From Agarilytica sp033852165 (GTDB lineage: Bacteria; Pseudomonadota; Gammaproteobacteria; Pseudomonadales; Cellvibrionaceae), in the NCBI GenBank assembly GCA_033852165.1, contig JAWSUZ010000008.1, positions 85,166 to 149,165 on the forward strand: DNA of 64,000 nt, read 5' to 3'. The notes beneath the pieces were generated by a model that saw only the letters and a program-made list of their open reading frames with translations, searched no databases and was not told the origin of the DNA. A program made the translations under genes and the position numbers. Below, piece by piece: positions 55,917-64,000 of the stretch (its first letter is position 1; every line of letters starts with the position of its first letter).

Positions 55917-56180
55917 CTAAGCCACCACCGACCTCCCCGTTTTATTCATGGGAGAAAACCAACTCTTTAAAGTAATAACCCCTGTTGTCATTTCAGGAAC
56001 TAAGCAAACTTGATCATCAAAACAAAGCAAATAGCATGTATAGTCGTTAGCAAAAACATCACTACCCACTAAAAGGCAATAGAAGGTTTTAAGGTCCACG
56101 AGGCTTTTTGACAAAGGCTCTCCACTCGCCAGCGACAAAGTGGCTAGAGCTCCCTCAACAGTAATTTTACCTTTTGACAT
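55917..56180 (-). CDS. Hypothetical protein, C-terminally truncated paralogue of the gene at 52282
   Basis: 87 residues from ATG 56180 (MSKGKITVEGALATLSLASG). Compared with the paralogue, the codon for Gln after GRSVVA is TAG here instead of CAG. If read through, the next residues would be LDSLPRAWRKK, as in the other copy, so the missing tail is still present in the DNA. The 18-residue loss removes the basic C-terminus. It may be a decaying pseudogene or a tolerated short form. Upstream similarity shows it belongs to a larger duplicated segment. Confidence 0.65.
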   Translation of the reverse strand: MSKGKITVEGALATLSLASGEPLSKSLVDLKTFYCLLVGSDVFANDYTCYLLCFDDQVCLVPEMTTGVITLKSWFSPMNKTGRSVVA

Positions 56181-56594
56181 AAAACTCCCACGATTAAACA
56201 ATTAGCCCTAACTTATTAAATAACTCCAGCGGTAGGTGCTAAAATTTTCACGGCGTTACAATGTCATTCTTTACCCTACGCTTCTTCAGCCCCTTTTGAA
56301 TACACCATACCGATCATCAAGTGCCGAAAAGCTAACAGCGCCCCATGAGAATTTCGAATTGCTATCAAAATAGCTCCTATGATTTCCCACATTAAAATGA
56401 CAGCACTGTATATATATCATTTTTGTTATGTATTTATTCGCCCGAAGCTAAGAAAAAATCGCGCACAAGGCTGAAAAGTTTGAGAAAACAAAGAAAGTTA
56501 GATACCGCCAATGGATTACTAGCCTTATTTAAAGCTAAGGCGAGCATCCCAACTCACGATTCAATATCGACCTTCCGCACTTCCGTTCACACAA
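56181..56594. other. Gap between the giant gene's 3' end and the truncated paralogue
   Basis: 414 nt without a supported gene. The first 60-70 nt share the duplicated flank with 52600-52700. A plus-strand frame at 56423-56629 overlaps the end of the giant gene and is rejected. No clear terminator for the giant gene was seen. Confidence 0.35.
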
Positions 56595-59500
56595 TTACCC
56601 ATGCGGCGTCGAATCATCCAGATCCATAATACCGTCGCCATCAGAATCACGGTGAACAAAAGAATCCAAATTTAAACCAGGCAACTCATTGGCTGCACCA
56701 AAGTCCCAATAGGAATCGCCTAGGGCATCGAAGTAGTTCGCCCAACCTTCATACAATGTGCTGCTTGCGCAAGCCACATTGTCAGCCACAACCGGACATT
56801 GCAATTCGGCGAGCGTAACGCCTATACCACCACAAGCATTAGAAGCTTGCCCAGAAGTGTCCGTGGCCCAATAACTGGCAGTGATAGTGCCAACATTCCA
56901 GCAGCGACCAACAAGACCACCAACATAACCTAGGTCTACCGACTCCACCGAAGCGACGGAGTAACTCGCCTCGATACTGGAATTATTAGTGAGAGCCCCC
57001 ACTAAACCACCGGTATATTGACCACCAACAGTAGCATTAACCGCCCCACTGTAAAAGCTGGCGCGGATAAGTGAGCGAAGAGCCCAACCAACAAGACCGC
57101 CCGTGTGGCCCGCCCCGCCCGACGTCAATGGCACGGTGCTATATACCGCTAATATCTCAGAGTCATAGGCCCGGCCCGCAATCGAACCAACATGACCCGC
57201 CCCCGTAATACTGGCCAATGCCCCGCTCAAGCCCAGGTTTTGTATGCGAGCGTCACCAATACCGCCAAATAAACCCATATTTTGTAAAGGTGAATCGATA
57301 TAGAGGTTATTGATCACATAGCCATTGCCTTCAAAGGTCGCGGCAAAACGAGTAGTTTCATTTATGTAGCCCACGGGATTCCAGCCTCTGCCAGCATTCC
57401 AATAGGTATCATTAGCATCCATCACTCCATCAGCATTGGTATCAAAATCCAGATCCGCTGTTAATTCAAAACCTACACATCCGCCACTAACGGGACAACC
57501 GCTGCTCGAACCGTAGAGTGCAGTTCCATAAAGATGATTCCGCATCTCATCCAAGTCTTCTAAACTATTAATTTCGATCAGGCCGTCATCGTCCAAGTCA
57601 TAATCGGGAAGCACGGTAATCACTACCGTGGCTGTATCACTGCCTGTCGCGTTGGTTGCTGTAATCGTATGCGTTGTTGCAGCTTGTATTTCTGAGGGTA
57701 TTCCCATAATCCGACAGGTCGCTCCTGATATCGCCACGCTTAAACCAGCCGCCAGCGAATTCGCCGAACAACTGGTTAGGCTTCCGCCACCATTATTCGT
57801 AAAGTTAAAAGCCAAGATCGCTGTGCTTTGCGTATACGTTCTGTCTGAAGTGTTTGCCAATATCGGCGCGGCGGCATTGACTGTGATTCGTACCGTGGCT
57901 ATTTCACTGCCTGTTGCGTTTGTCGCTGTAATCGTATGTGTTGTCGCACCCTGTATTCCTGTAGGAGTGCCCGTAATACGACAAGTCGTTCCTGAAATAG
58001 CCACACTTAATCCCGCCGGCAACGAATTCGCGGAACAACTGGTTAGGCTTCCGCCACCACTATTCGTAAAGTTAAAAGCTGAGATCGCAGTATTTTGCGT
58101 ATATGTTCTGTCGGAAACATTCGCCAATATCGGCGCGGCGACATTGACGCTCATCCGCACGGTGGCCGTGTCACTGCCTGTTGCATTTGTCGCGGTAATC
58201 GTATGAGTTGTCGCGCCCTGAATTCCTGTTGGTGTACCGGTAATCCGACAAGTCGTTCCTGAAATAGCCAAACTCAACCCGGCTGGCAACGAATTCGCCG
58301 AACAGCTGGCTAGGCTTCCACCACCACTATTCGTAAAGTTAAAGGCCGATATCGCAGTATTTTGCGTATACGTTCTGTCGGAAGCATTCGCCAGTATTGG
58401 AGCAGCGACATTCACGGTGACTCTTACCGTGGCAGTATCGCTACCTGTAGCATTGGTTACGGTAATCGTATGAGTTGTCGCACCTTGTGTTCCTGTGGGA
58501 GTACCGGAAATACGACAAGATGCCCCTGAAATAGCCACACTCAATCCCGCGGGCAACGAATTCGCCGAACAGCTGGTTAGGCTTCCACCACCACTGTTCG
58601 TAAAGTTAAAGGCCGAGATCTCAGTATTTTGCGTATACGTTCTGTCGGAAGCATTCGCCAATATTGGCGCAGCGACATTTACGGTGATTCGTACCGTGGC
58701 GGTATCGCTACCTGTTGCATTGGTTACGGTAATCGTATGCGTTGTCGCACCTTGTGTTCCTGTGGGAGTACCGGATATACGACAAGACGCTCCTAGAATA
58801 GCCACACTCAATCCCGCCGGCAGCGAATTTGCCGAACAGCTGGTTAGGTTTCCACCACCACTATTCGTAAAGTTAAAGGCCGAGATTGCAGTATTTTGCG
58901 TATACGTTCTGTCGGAAGCATTCGCCAGTATTGGCACAGCGACATTGACGGTGATTCGTACCGTGGCGGTATCGCTACCTGTTGCATTGGTTGCGGTAAT
59001 CGTGTGCGTCGTCGCACCCTGTATTCCTGTTGGTGTACCGGCAATCCGACAAGTCGTTCCTGAAACAGCCACACTCAATCCCGCCGGCAACGAATTCGCC
59101 GAACAGCTGGCCAGGCCTCCTCCACCACTATTCGTAAAACTGAAAGCCGAGATTGCTGTGTTTTGCGTAAACGTTCTGTCGGTACCATTCGCCAGTATTG
59201 GTGCGGCGATATTGAAACTGGCACTAACCGAACAAGCACTCGTTATCGTGCCAGTAGTGAAGGCATTTCCAGATAATGAGCCCCCACACCCTGTCACAGC
59301 GTTGATGCTATAACCGGTATTCGGAGTCACATTGATTTGCGCTAGCGAACCGTGACTGATGATTTGACTTGGTGGCGTGATATCGCCGCCCGTTCCTGCA
59401 CTCGCACTCACGGTATAGCTGTCTAAACTAAAGCTCACATTGACCGAGCAAGCGCTCGTTATCGTGCCCGTGGTGAAGATGTTTCCGGATAGTGAACCCT

Positions 59501-62500
59501 CACATCCTGTCACATCGCTGATGCTGTATCCCGTGTTCGGAATCACTGTGATTTGTGCTGTCGAACCGTGGCTGATGCTTTGACTGGACGGGGAAATGTC
59601 ACCGCCCGCTCCTGCACTCGCATTCACGGTATAACTATCGAGACTGAAACTCGCGCTAACACTCAGATTAGCCGTTACATTGGTGTCCTCTCTACTAGCG
59701 GTTGCAAGTCCATCGCTCCATTGTACAAAGCTATATCCGGTATCTGGCACTGCACTCACAGCACTGCCGTCTCTGCCGTTACTAATTGTTTGACCGGCAT
59801 CGCCACTGATACTGCCATCGCTCCCAGCGCTATAAAGCAGCGTAAATACAGGAACCACATTCAGAGATGTAGAAATACGTGCCAAGCCATCTGTAATCCC
59901 CGTCACGGTCACGGGTGTCACTTCAAAACTGAGCGATTGCCCAACATCGGCCATCACCACGGTGTAACTGCCAAGAGTCGCGCCCGTAATTGGCGAATCG
60001 TTACGCAACCAACGAAATCGGCTGGGCCCCTCGATATCACCGTCGCTATCATCGTAGGAATACACCCCATTGAGCACATCACCCACCACCGCGTCATTGC
60101 CGTTCTGGTCATTAATCCCCACACCCGTTACGGTTGGGGCTTCGTTCAACGGAACAGTAAAGTCTGCAGATTGCGCAGGAAGGCCAGGGCTCGCCCCGCT
60201 TGTAGCCTCGGGGGTCACTTCAAACACTAGGCTTTGACCATTGTCGTCCACCGTTAAGGTGTAAGCATTTGCTGTCCCCACCACGGTAATTTCATTTCTT
60301 ATCCATCGGAAGCTGGCCCCAGCCTCGGGATCTTCGTCAAGGTCGTCATAGGTATAGCTACCGCGCAAGGTATCGCCAATCCCGGCACCACCTTCATTCT
60401 CATCATTAATCTCGACGAAGGTCGCCTCAGGTACGCTGTTATTGACACCAAGACCTACCGATACAATGGCCACGCCCCTCGTACTGCCAATGCTGGCAAT
60501 CGGTGTGACTTCAAACGTCAGAGCTTGCCCGCTATCGGCAATATCCACGGTGTAAGTAATACCGGTTTCACCAACGATAGCACTATCATTGCGCAGCCAA
60601 CGGAAGGTACTCGTGCCTTCCGGGTCACCCTCAGCATCTCCGAAGAAGTAGTCGCCTCTCAGCATGTCACCAACCAAGGCACTACCGCCATTGTCATCGA
60701 TAATCGTAACGGCTGTTGCCGTGGGAACGTTATTGATCGCCACGGCAGTGGCCGGAACATTAGCGCCGCTGGTCGTTCCGCCCGTCGCTACTGGTATGAC
60801 ACTAAAACCAATGTTCGTACCGCTATCAGCAAGCGTGACTGTGTAGGCATTGTTCGTGGCTCCGCTGATAGCAATATTATTTCGTGTCCATTGGAAGATG
60901 CTGATTCCTTCGCTGTCGTTATCGGCATCGTCATAAAAATAAGCAGCCTCAAGGACATCGGCCACATTCGCATTGCCTTCGCTATCGCCAGTGATTTCCA
61001 CATTACTGGCCACGGGTGCGGAGTTGTCCGTCACCAGTTCACTTGAGAGAAGCGGAGTTCCGATGAGTATTCCAGTTAATGCAACCGGCGTCACTTCCAC
61101 CTGGATTATTTGGCCACTGTCTTCCGCCACCATCATGTAGGTATTGGCCGTAGCGCCGCTAATGGCCGTACTATTACGCAACCAACGGAAGGTGCTTGTG
61201 CCTCGAGCATCACCATCGAGATCACTGTAGGCGTGAGAGACATTCACCCTGTCACCCACCAACAAAATATCGCCATTCTCGTCAGTAATGATGATATTGC
61301 TGACGGTCGGTGCACTGTTTATCACGTTAATGGGGCTGGACTGTACGGTTAAGCCCATGGGGTATCCGGTCAGCGCCATAGGCGTAACATTAAAACGAAT
61401 ATTATTGCCGCTATCGGCTTCGGTGACGGTATAGGTTTGGCTGGTTGCCCCTGCAATTGGGCTTAGGTCGCGGGTCCACTGGAAGGTGGATTCATCTTCC
61501 GCATCTTCTTCCGCATCTTCGAAGGTATAGTTACCATTCAGAACATCAGCGACTACGGTACTGCCAATATTCGCTTCGATAATCGTCACCGCAGTTGCCG
61601 AAGGAGCGGCGTTCAGCGTCACGTTAACGGGGGAGGACTCAACGGCATCTCCCGTTGTTATACCTGTGCTGGCGACCGGTGTGACTTCGAACACGAGGTC
61701 TAGCCCGTTATCATCCGACGTGATTTGATAACTGCGGGTGGTCGCGACGATTTCATTGCCGTTGCGTATCCAGCGGAAAGTACTCGCGCCTTGCAAATCA
61801 CCGTCGAGATCAAGAAAGCCGTAATCACCATTTAAGGTCTCACCAATCTCTGCGCTATTGCCATAATCATTGCGGATAGCGACGTCTGTTACCGTCGGTG
61901 TTCGGTTAAAAATAGTGATGGGTGCAGATCGAACAGTTGTTCCGGTTGTAATACCAATTAACGCGATAGGCGTAACGTCATAGTTAATGCGTTGGCCACT
62001 GTCTCCAGGCGTTACGGTATAGCTCGCAGCGGCGGCTCCCGCAATGACCACATCATTTCGGAACCATTGGTACAGGTGAAGCCCATCGAGATCCCCTTCG
62101 CTATCGTTGTAGTCAAAATCACTGTTCAGCACATCACCCACATTGGCGTTGCCACCATTAGCATCATCAATAATCACATTCGATGCGGTCGGGGCAGTGT
62201 TCGCGGGAATTAGTAACGGTGAAGACAGGACTGGCGTTCCTATTCTCGCTCCACTTGAGGAGCGGGGCGTCACTTCAAACGTGATCGATTGGCCGTTATC
62301 AGCCACGGTAATCGTATAGTTTTGGGCAACTGAAACTTGTTCACTTCCAGCACGCAACCATCGAAAGGTGGTGCCGGAGTCGGGATCATTTTCATCATCA
62401 CGGTAAACATAGCTACCGGTGAGCGTATCACCGATATTGGTGGTCCCCGAGATCTCGACATTGGTGGCGACTGGCGCACTGTTCAGAACATCAACGCCCA

Positions 62501-64000
62501 GTGACGGAACGGTCACTCCGTTTACACTGCCGGTATTTGCAATAGGGCTCACTTCGAATGTGAGTGTTTGGCCGCTGTCCTCTTCGCTAACGGTATACGT
62601 TTCTGATGTTGCTCCGGAAATTACACTGCCATTACGCATCCATCGGATACTGGAAGATTCTGTGTTTTGTAAATCATTTTCCGCATCACTGAAGTTGTAT
62701 GCGGCAGTTAAAATATTTCCCACAAGTGCGGTGGTAATTGTGTTTTCAGATTCGTTTTGAATCGCTGCGTTTTGGGCTTCGGGTCGAGCGTTGATTGCAA
62801 CGGTTGCAGAGGTCACAGCAAGCCCTTCCATGCTGCCACTTTGTGCAAAGGGGGTTACCCTGAATGCAATGTTTTCACCGCTGTCATTGTTGGTGATGGT
62901 GTAGGTGCTATTGGTAGCTCCGGCAATATCGCTGCCATTGCGAATCCATTGATATAGTTCTCCACCTGTATCTTGAAGATCTCCATCCACATCGCTGAAG
63001 GTAAAGTTAGCGGTAAGCTCACCGTTTACGTTTGCATCACCTGTAACCGTAAGACTGCTGGCGATCGGCGGGACGTTACCCGTGACTATTGCAGGGGATC
63101 CAATTGTGACGATGTCGTTATTGCCGTTTGCTGCATTTGTTGTAACGCTGACGGTAATGTTTTGCGCCGCATCGGCTTCAGTCAATGTGTAGGTTGCACT
63201 TGCTGCACCGGAAATTTCTGTTCCGTTACGTAACCAGGAATAGCTAGCGGTTGCTTCCGGGTCATTGTCCACATCGCTGTAGTCATAAGTCACCAGTAAA
63301 ACATCACCCACCATGAGGCTACCGTTGTTGATGTCTTCGATTTGAATATTACTAATTGTTGGAACGCTATTGATAACACTTATCGTGTTATCAGAAAGTG
63401 TCGCGATGCCGATGCGTTCGCCTTGGGTTGCGATGGGCGTAATCTCAAGCGAAAGCGTTTGGTTGCTGTCGTCTGCTGTGACGGTGTAGGTGTTGTTTGT
63501 TGCCGCATTAATGGCAGTACCGTTTCGAAGCCATTGATAAGTAGCAGTGCCTTGAGGGTTACTTTCAAGGTCGGCGTAATCGTAAGTACTGCTCAGTAAA
63601 TCCCCAACATAGGCATTGTTATCGATCACACCATTGATGCTAACGTTGCTGGCTGTTGGAGGAAGGTTAACGATGGTCGTTGAACGGAAGGTTGCGCTAT
63701 AAGTACCGATGGTTAACGTGGTAAATGTATTGGAACCAAAAGCATTGTCACTGACATGTTGTACGCGAATACGTTGGCCCGCACGAACGATGGAGGCATC
63801 GTCTCGGAATTCGTTTTCATCAATGGCGTATTGGCCACCACTGATGCTGATCGCAGCAACGGTGTTAATGCCGATGATGGTGTCGCTTGTACCCGAGCCT
63901 GTTGCCGTTCGGATACTTGCAGTTTGTAAGCTGTTGAGTTCCACATCGTCTGTGGCGATAAACGTAAAGGGTTCCGGATTAATATCGGCCATTTCGGTTT
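56595..64000 (-). CDS. Giant repeat protein, paralogue of the 2652-aa lipoprotein (5' end beyond window)
   Basis: At least 2468 codons, open to the right edge; the ATG at 63992 is internal. The visible part starts at the same place as roughly residue 810 of the other giant, so its missing N-terminus may hold a signal peptide and S8 domain. In order: one beta domain (TFTTLTIGTYSATFRSTT), 13 Ig-like repeats of about 98 residues, three InlB-type repeats, six 89-residue He_PIG-like repeats (GLSVAISGTTCRITGTPTG), then one calcium/GLUG module ending GLNLDSFVHRDSDGDGIMDLDD. Probably a secreted or surface adhesin, possibly a protease. Confidence 0.8.
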   Translation of the reverse strand, partial: TEMADINPEPFTFIATDDVELNSLQTASIRTATGSGTSDTIIGINTVAAISISGGQYAIDENEFRDDASIVRAGQRIRVQHVSDNAFGSNTFTTLTIGTYSATFRSTTIVNLPPTASNVSINGVIDNNAYVGDLLSSTYDYADLESNPQGTATYQWLRNGTAINAATNNTYTVTADDSNQTLSLEITPIATQGERIGIATLSDNTISVINSVPTISNIQIEDINNGSLMVGDVLLVTYDYSDVDNDPEATASYSWLRNGTEISGAASATYTLTEADAAQNITVSVTTNAANGNNDIVTIGSPAIVTGNVPPIASSLTVTGDANVNGELTANFTFSDVDGDLQDTGGELYQWIRNGSDIAGATNSTYTITNNDSGENIAFRVTPFAQSGSMEGLAVTSATVAINARPEAQNAAIQNESENTITTALVGNILTAAYNFSDAENDLQNTESSSIRWMRNGSVISGATSETYTVSEEDSGQTLTFEVSPIANTGSVNGVTVPSLGVDVLNSAPVATNVEISGTTNIGDTLTGSYVYRDDENDPDSGTTFRWLRAGSEQVSVAQNYTITVADNGQSITFEVTPRSSSGARIGTPVLSSPLLIPANTAPTASNVIIDDANGGNANVGDVLNSDFDYNDSEGDLDGLHLYQWFRNDVVIAGAAAASYTVTPGDSGQRINYDVTPIALIGITTGTTVRSAPITIFNRTPTVTDVAIRNDYGNSAEIGETLNGDYGFLDLDGDLQGASTFRWIRNGNEIVATTRSYQITSDDNGLDLVFEVTPVASTGITTGDAVESSPVNVTLNAAPSATAVTIIEANIGSTVVADVLNGNYTFEDAEEDAEDESTFQWTRDLSPIAGATSQTYTVTEADSGNNIRFNVTPMALTGYPMGLTVQSSPINVINSAPTVSNIIITDENGDILLVGDRVNVSHAYSDLDGDARGTSTFRWLRNSTAISGATANTYMMVAEDSGQIIQVEVTPVALTGILIGTPLLSSELVTDNSAPVASNVEITGDSEGNANVADVLEAAYFYDDADNDSEGISIFQWTRNNIAISGATNNAYTVTLADSGTNIGFSVIPVATGGTTSGANVPATAVAINNVPTATAVTIIDDNGGSALVGDMLRGDYFFGDAEGDPEGTSTFRWLRNDSAIVGETGITYTVDIADSGQALTFEVTPIASIGSTRGVAIVSVGLGVNNSVPEATFVEINDENEGGAGIGDTLRGSYTYDDLDEDPEAGASFRWIRNEITVVGTANAYTLTVDDNGQSLVFEVTPEATSGASPGLPAQSADFTVPLNEAPTVTGVGINDQNGNDAVVGDVLNGVYSYDDSDGDIEGPSRFRWLRNDSPITGATLGSYTVVMADVGQSLSFEVTPVTVTGITDGLARISTSLNVVPVFTLLYSAGSDGSISGDAGQTISNGRDGSAVSAVPDTGYSFVQWSDGLATASREDTNVTANLSVSASFSLDSYTVNASAGAGGDISPSSQSISHGSTAQITVIPNTGYSISDVTGCEGSLSGNIFTTGTITSACSVNVSFSLDSYTVSASAGTGGDITPPSQIISHGSLAQINVTPNTGYSINAVTGCGGSLSGNAFTTGTITSACSVSASFNIAAPILANGTDRTFTQNTAISAFSFTNSGGGGLASCSANSLPAGLSVAVSGTTCRIAGTPTGIQGATTHTITATNATGSDTATVRITVNVAVPILANASDRTYTQNTAISAFNFTNSGGGNLTSCSANSLPAGLSVAILGASCRISGTPTGTQGATTHTITVTNATGSDTATVRITVNVAAPILANASDRTYTQNTEISAFNFTNSGGGSLTSCSANSLPAGLSVAISGASCRISGTPTGTQGATTHTITVTNATGSDTATVRVTVNVAAPILANASDRTYTQNTAISAFNFTNSGGGSLASCSANSLPAGLSLAISGTTCRITGTPTGIQGATTHTITATNATGSDTATVRMSVNVAAPILANVSDRTYTQNTAISAFNFTNSGGGSLTSCSANSLPAGLSVAISGTTCRITGTPTGIQGATTHTITATNATGSEIATVRITVNAAAPILANTSDRTYTQSTAILAFNFTNNGGGSLTSCSANSLAAGLSVAISGATCRIMGIPSEIQAATTHTITATNATGSDTATVVITVLPDYDLDDDGLIEINSLEDLDEMRNHLYGTALYGSSSGCPVSGGCVGFELTADLDFDTNADGVMDANDTYWNAGRGWNPVGYINETTRFAATFEGNGYVINNLYIDSPLQNMGLFGGIGDARIQNLGLSGALASITGAGHVGSIAGRAYDSEILAVYSTVPLTSGGAGHTGGLVGWALRSLIRASFYSGAVNATVGGQYTGGLVGALTNNSSIEASYSVASVESVDLGYVGGLVGRCWNVGTITASYWATDTSGQASNACGGIGVTLAELQCPVVADNVACASSTLYEGWANYFDALGDSYWDFGAANELPGLNLDSFVHRDSDGDGIMDLDDSTPHG
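57603..59204 (-). repeat. Six tandem 267-bp repeats (He_PIG-like)
   Basis: The motif GCC-A-TAT-GG recurs at 57856, 58123, 58390, 58657, 58924 and 59191, exactly 267 bp apart. Each unit encodes 89 residues starting APILAN and ending VNVA. Adjacent units are very similar at DNA level, so they were amplified recently or are kept alike by gene conversion. The copy furthest 3' is the most diverged. Confidence 0.9.
59850..63668 (-). repeat. Thirteen diverged Ig-like repeats of about 98 residues
   Basis: Each unit has the pattern P-T-A/V-x-x-V-x-I, VGDxLxxxYxYxDxExD, FRWLRNxxxIxGAT, YTVxxxDSGQ and FEVTPxAxTG. The fifth (ATNVEISGTTNIGDTLTGSY) is shorter and matches the third repeat of the other giant. 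Nucleotide identity between units is low, so this array is older than the 267-bp one. Confidence 0.85.

Noticed and set aside
57628..59313. Long plus-strand open frames (192 and 272 codons) opposite the tandem repeats
   Set aside because: They are read in the antisense of the 267-bp repeats, repeat with them, and lack ribosome sites; the minus-strand reading has recognisable protein repeats.

Overview
The window looks like chromosomal DNA of a marine gammaproteobacterium, most likely near Cellvibrionaceae (Saccharophagus/Teredinibacter-like). The evidence is the atp operon followed by glmU-glmR-glmS, a RegB/RegA (RoxS/RoxR)-type redox pair, TRAP transport genes, and very large secreted lipoproteins with Ig-like, He_PIG-like and calcium-binding repeats. 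The family assignment is inference from gene content. No rRNA, tRNA, CRISPR array or intact insertion sequence was recognised.

Layout. 0-6 kb: an ECF sigma factor cut by the left edge, an S41 peptidase lipoprotein, a BepA-like M48 peptidase with TPRs, a tiny lipoprotein and a porin. 6-12 kb: TRAP membrane subunits, a YciA-like thioesterase, a phosphate transporter with its PhoU-like partner, and a TRAP solute-binding protein. 12-19 kb: UvrD, a putative metallopeptidase lipoprotein, TlyA and the redox two-component pair. 19.7-24.2 kb: glmS, glmR and glmU for UDP-GlcNAc synthesis. 24.4-31.8 kb: the complete nine-gene ATP synthase operon on the minus strand, ending in a strong hairpin terminator.

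32-43.5 kb is mixed: a paralogue of the metallopeptidase lipoprotein with a small secreted partner, a double-receiver histidine kinase, a SUKH protein, a divergent AraC regulator / AhpD-like pair, a small charged protein, Tex, an aquaporin and a MarR regulator. 43.8-64 kb is accessory. Two giant paralogous minus-strand genes (2652 aa, and at least 2468 aa running off the right edge) flank a 4 kb group of small unrecognised genes. That group contains a duplicated gene, one copy of which is shortened by a stop codon, and a putative membrane-active protein.

The least explained signals are: (1) an almost fully palindromic element of about 170 bp in two clear copies plus one diverged relative, each just 3' of a gene; (2) two lipoproteins with HExxH plus a downstream Glu at identical spacing, which may be an undescribed peptidase family; (3) the giant-gene pair, where one Ig-like repeat goes from 3 copies to 13 and a 267-bp repeat is tandemly amplified six times; (4) the small-gene group between the giants, which could be an effector/immunity-type cassette.
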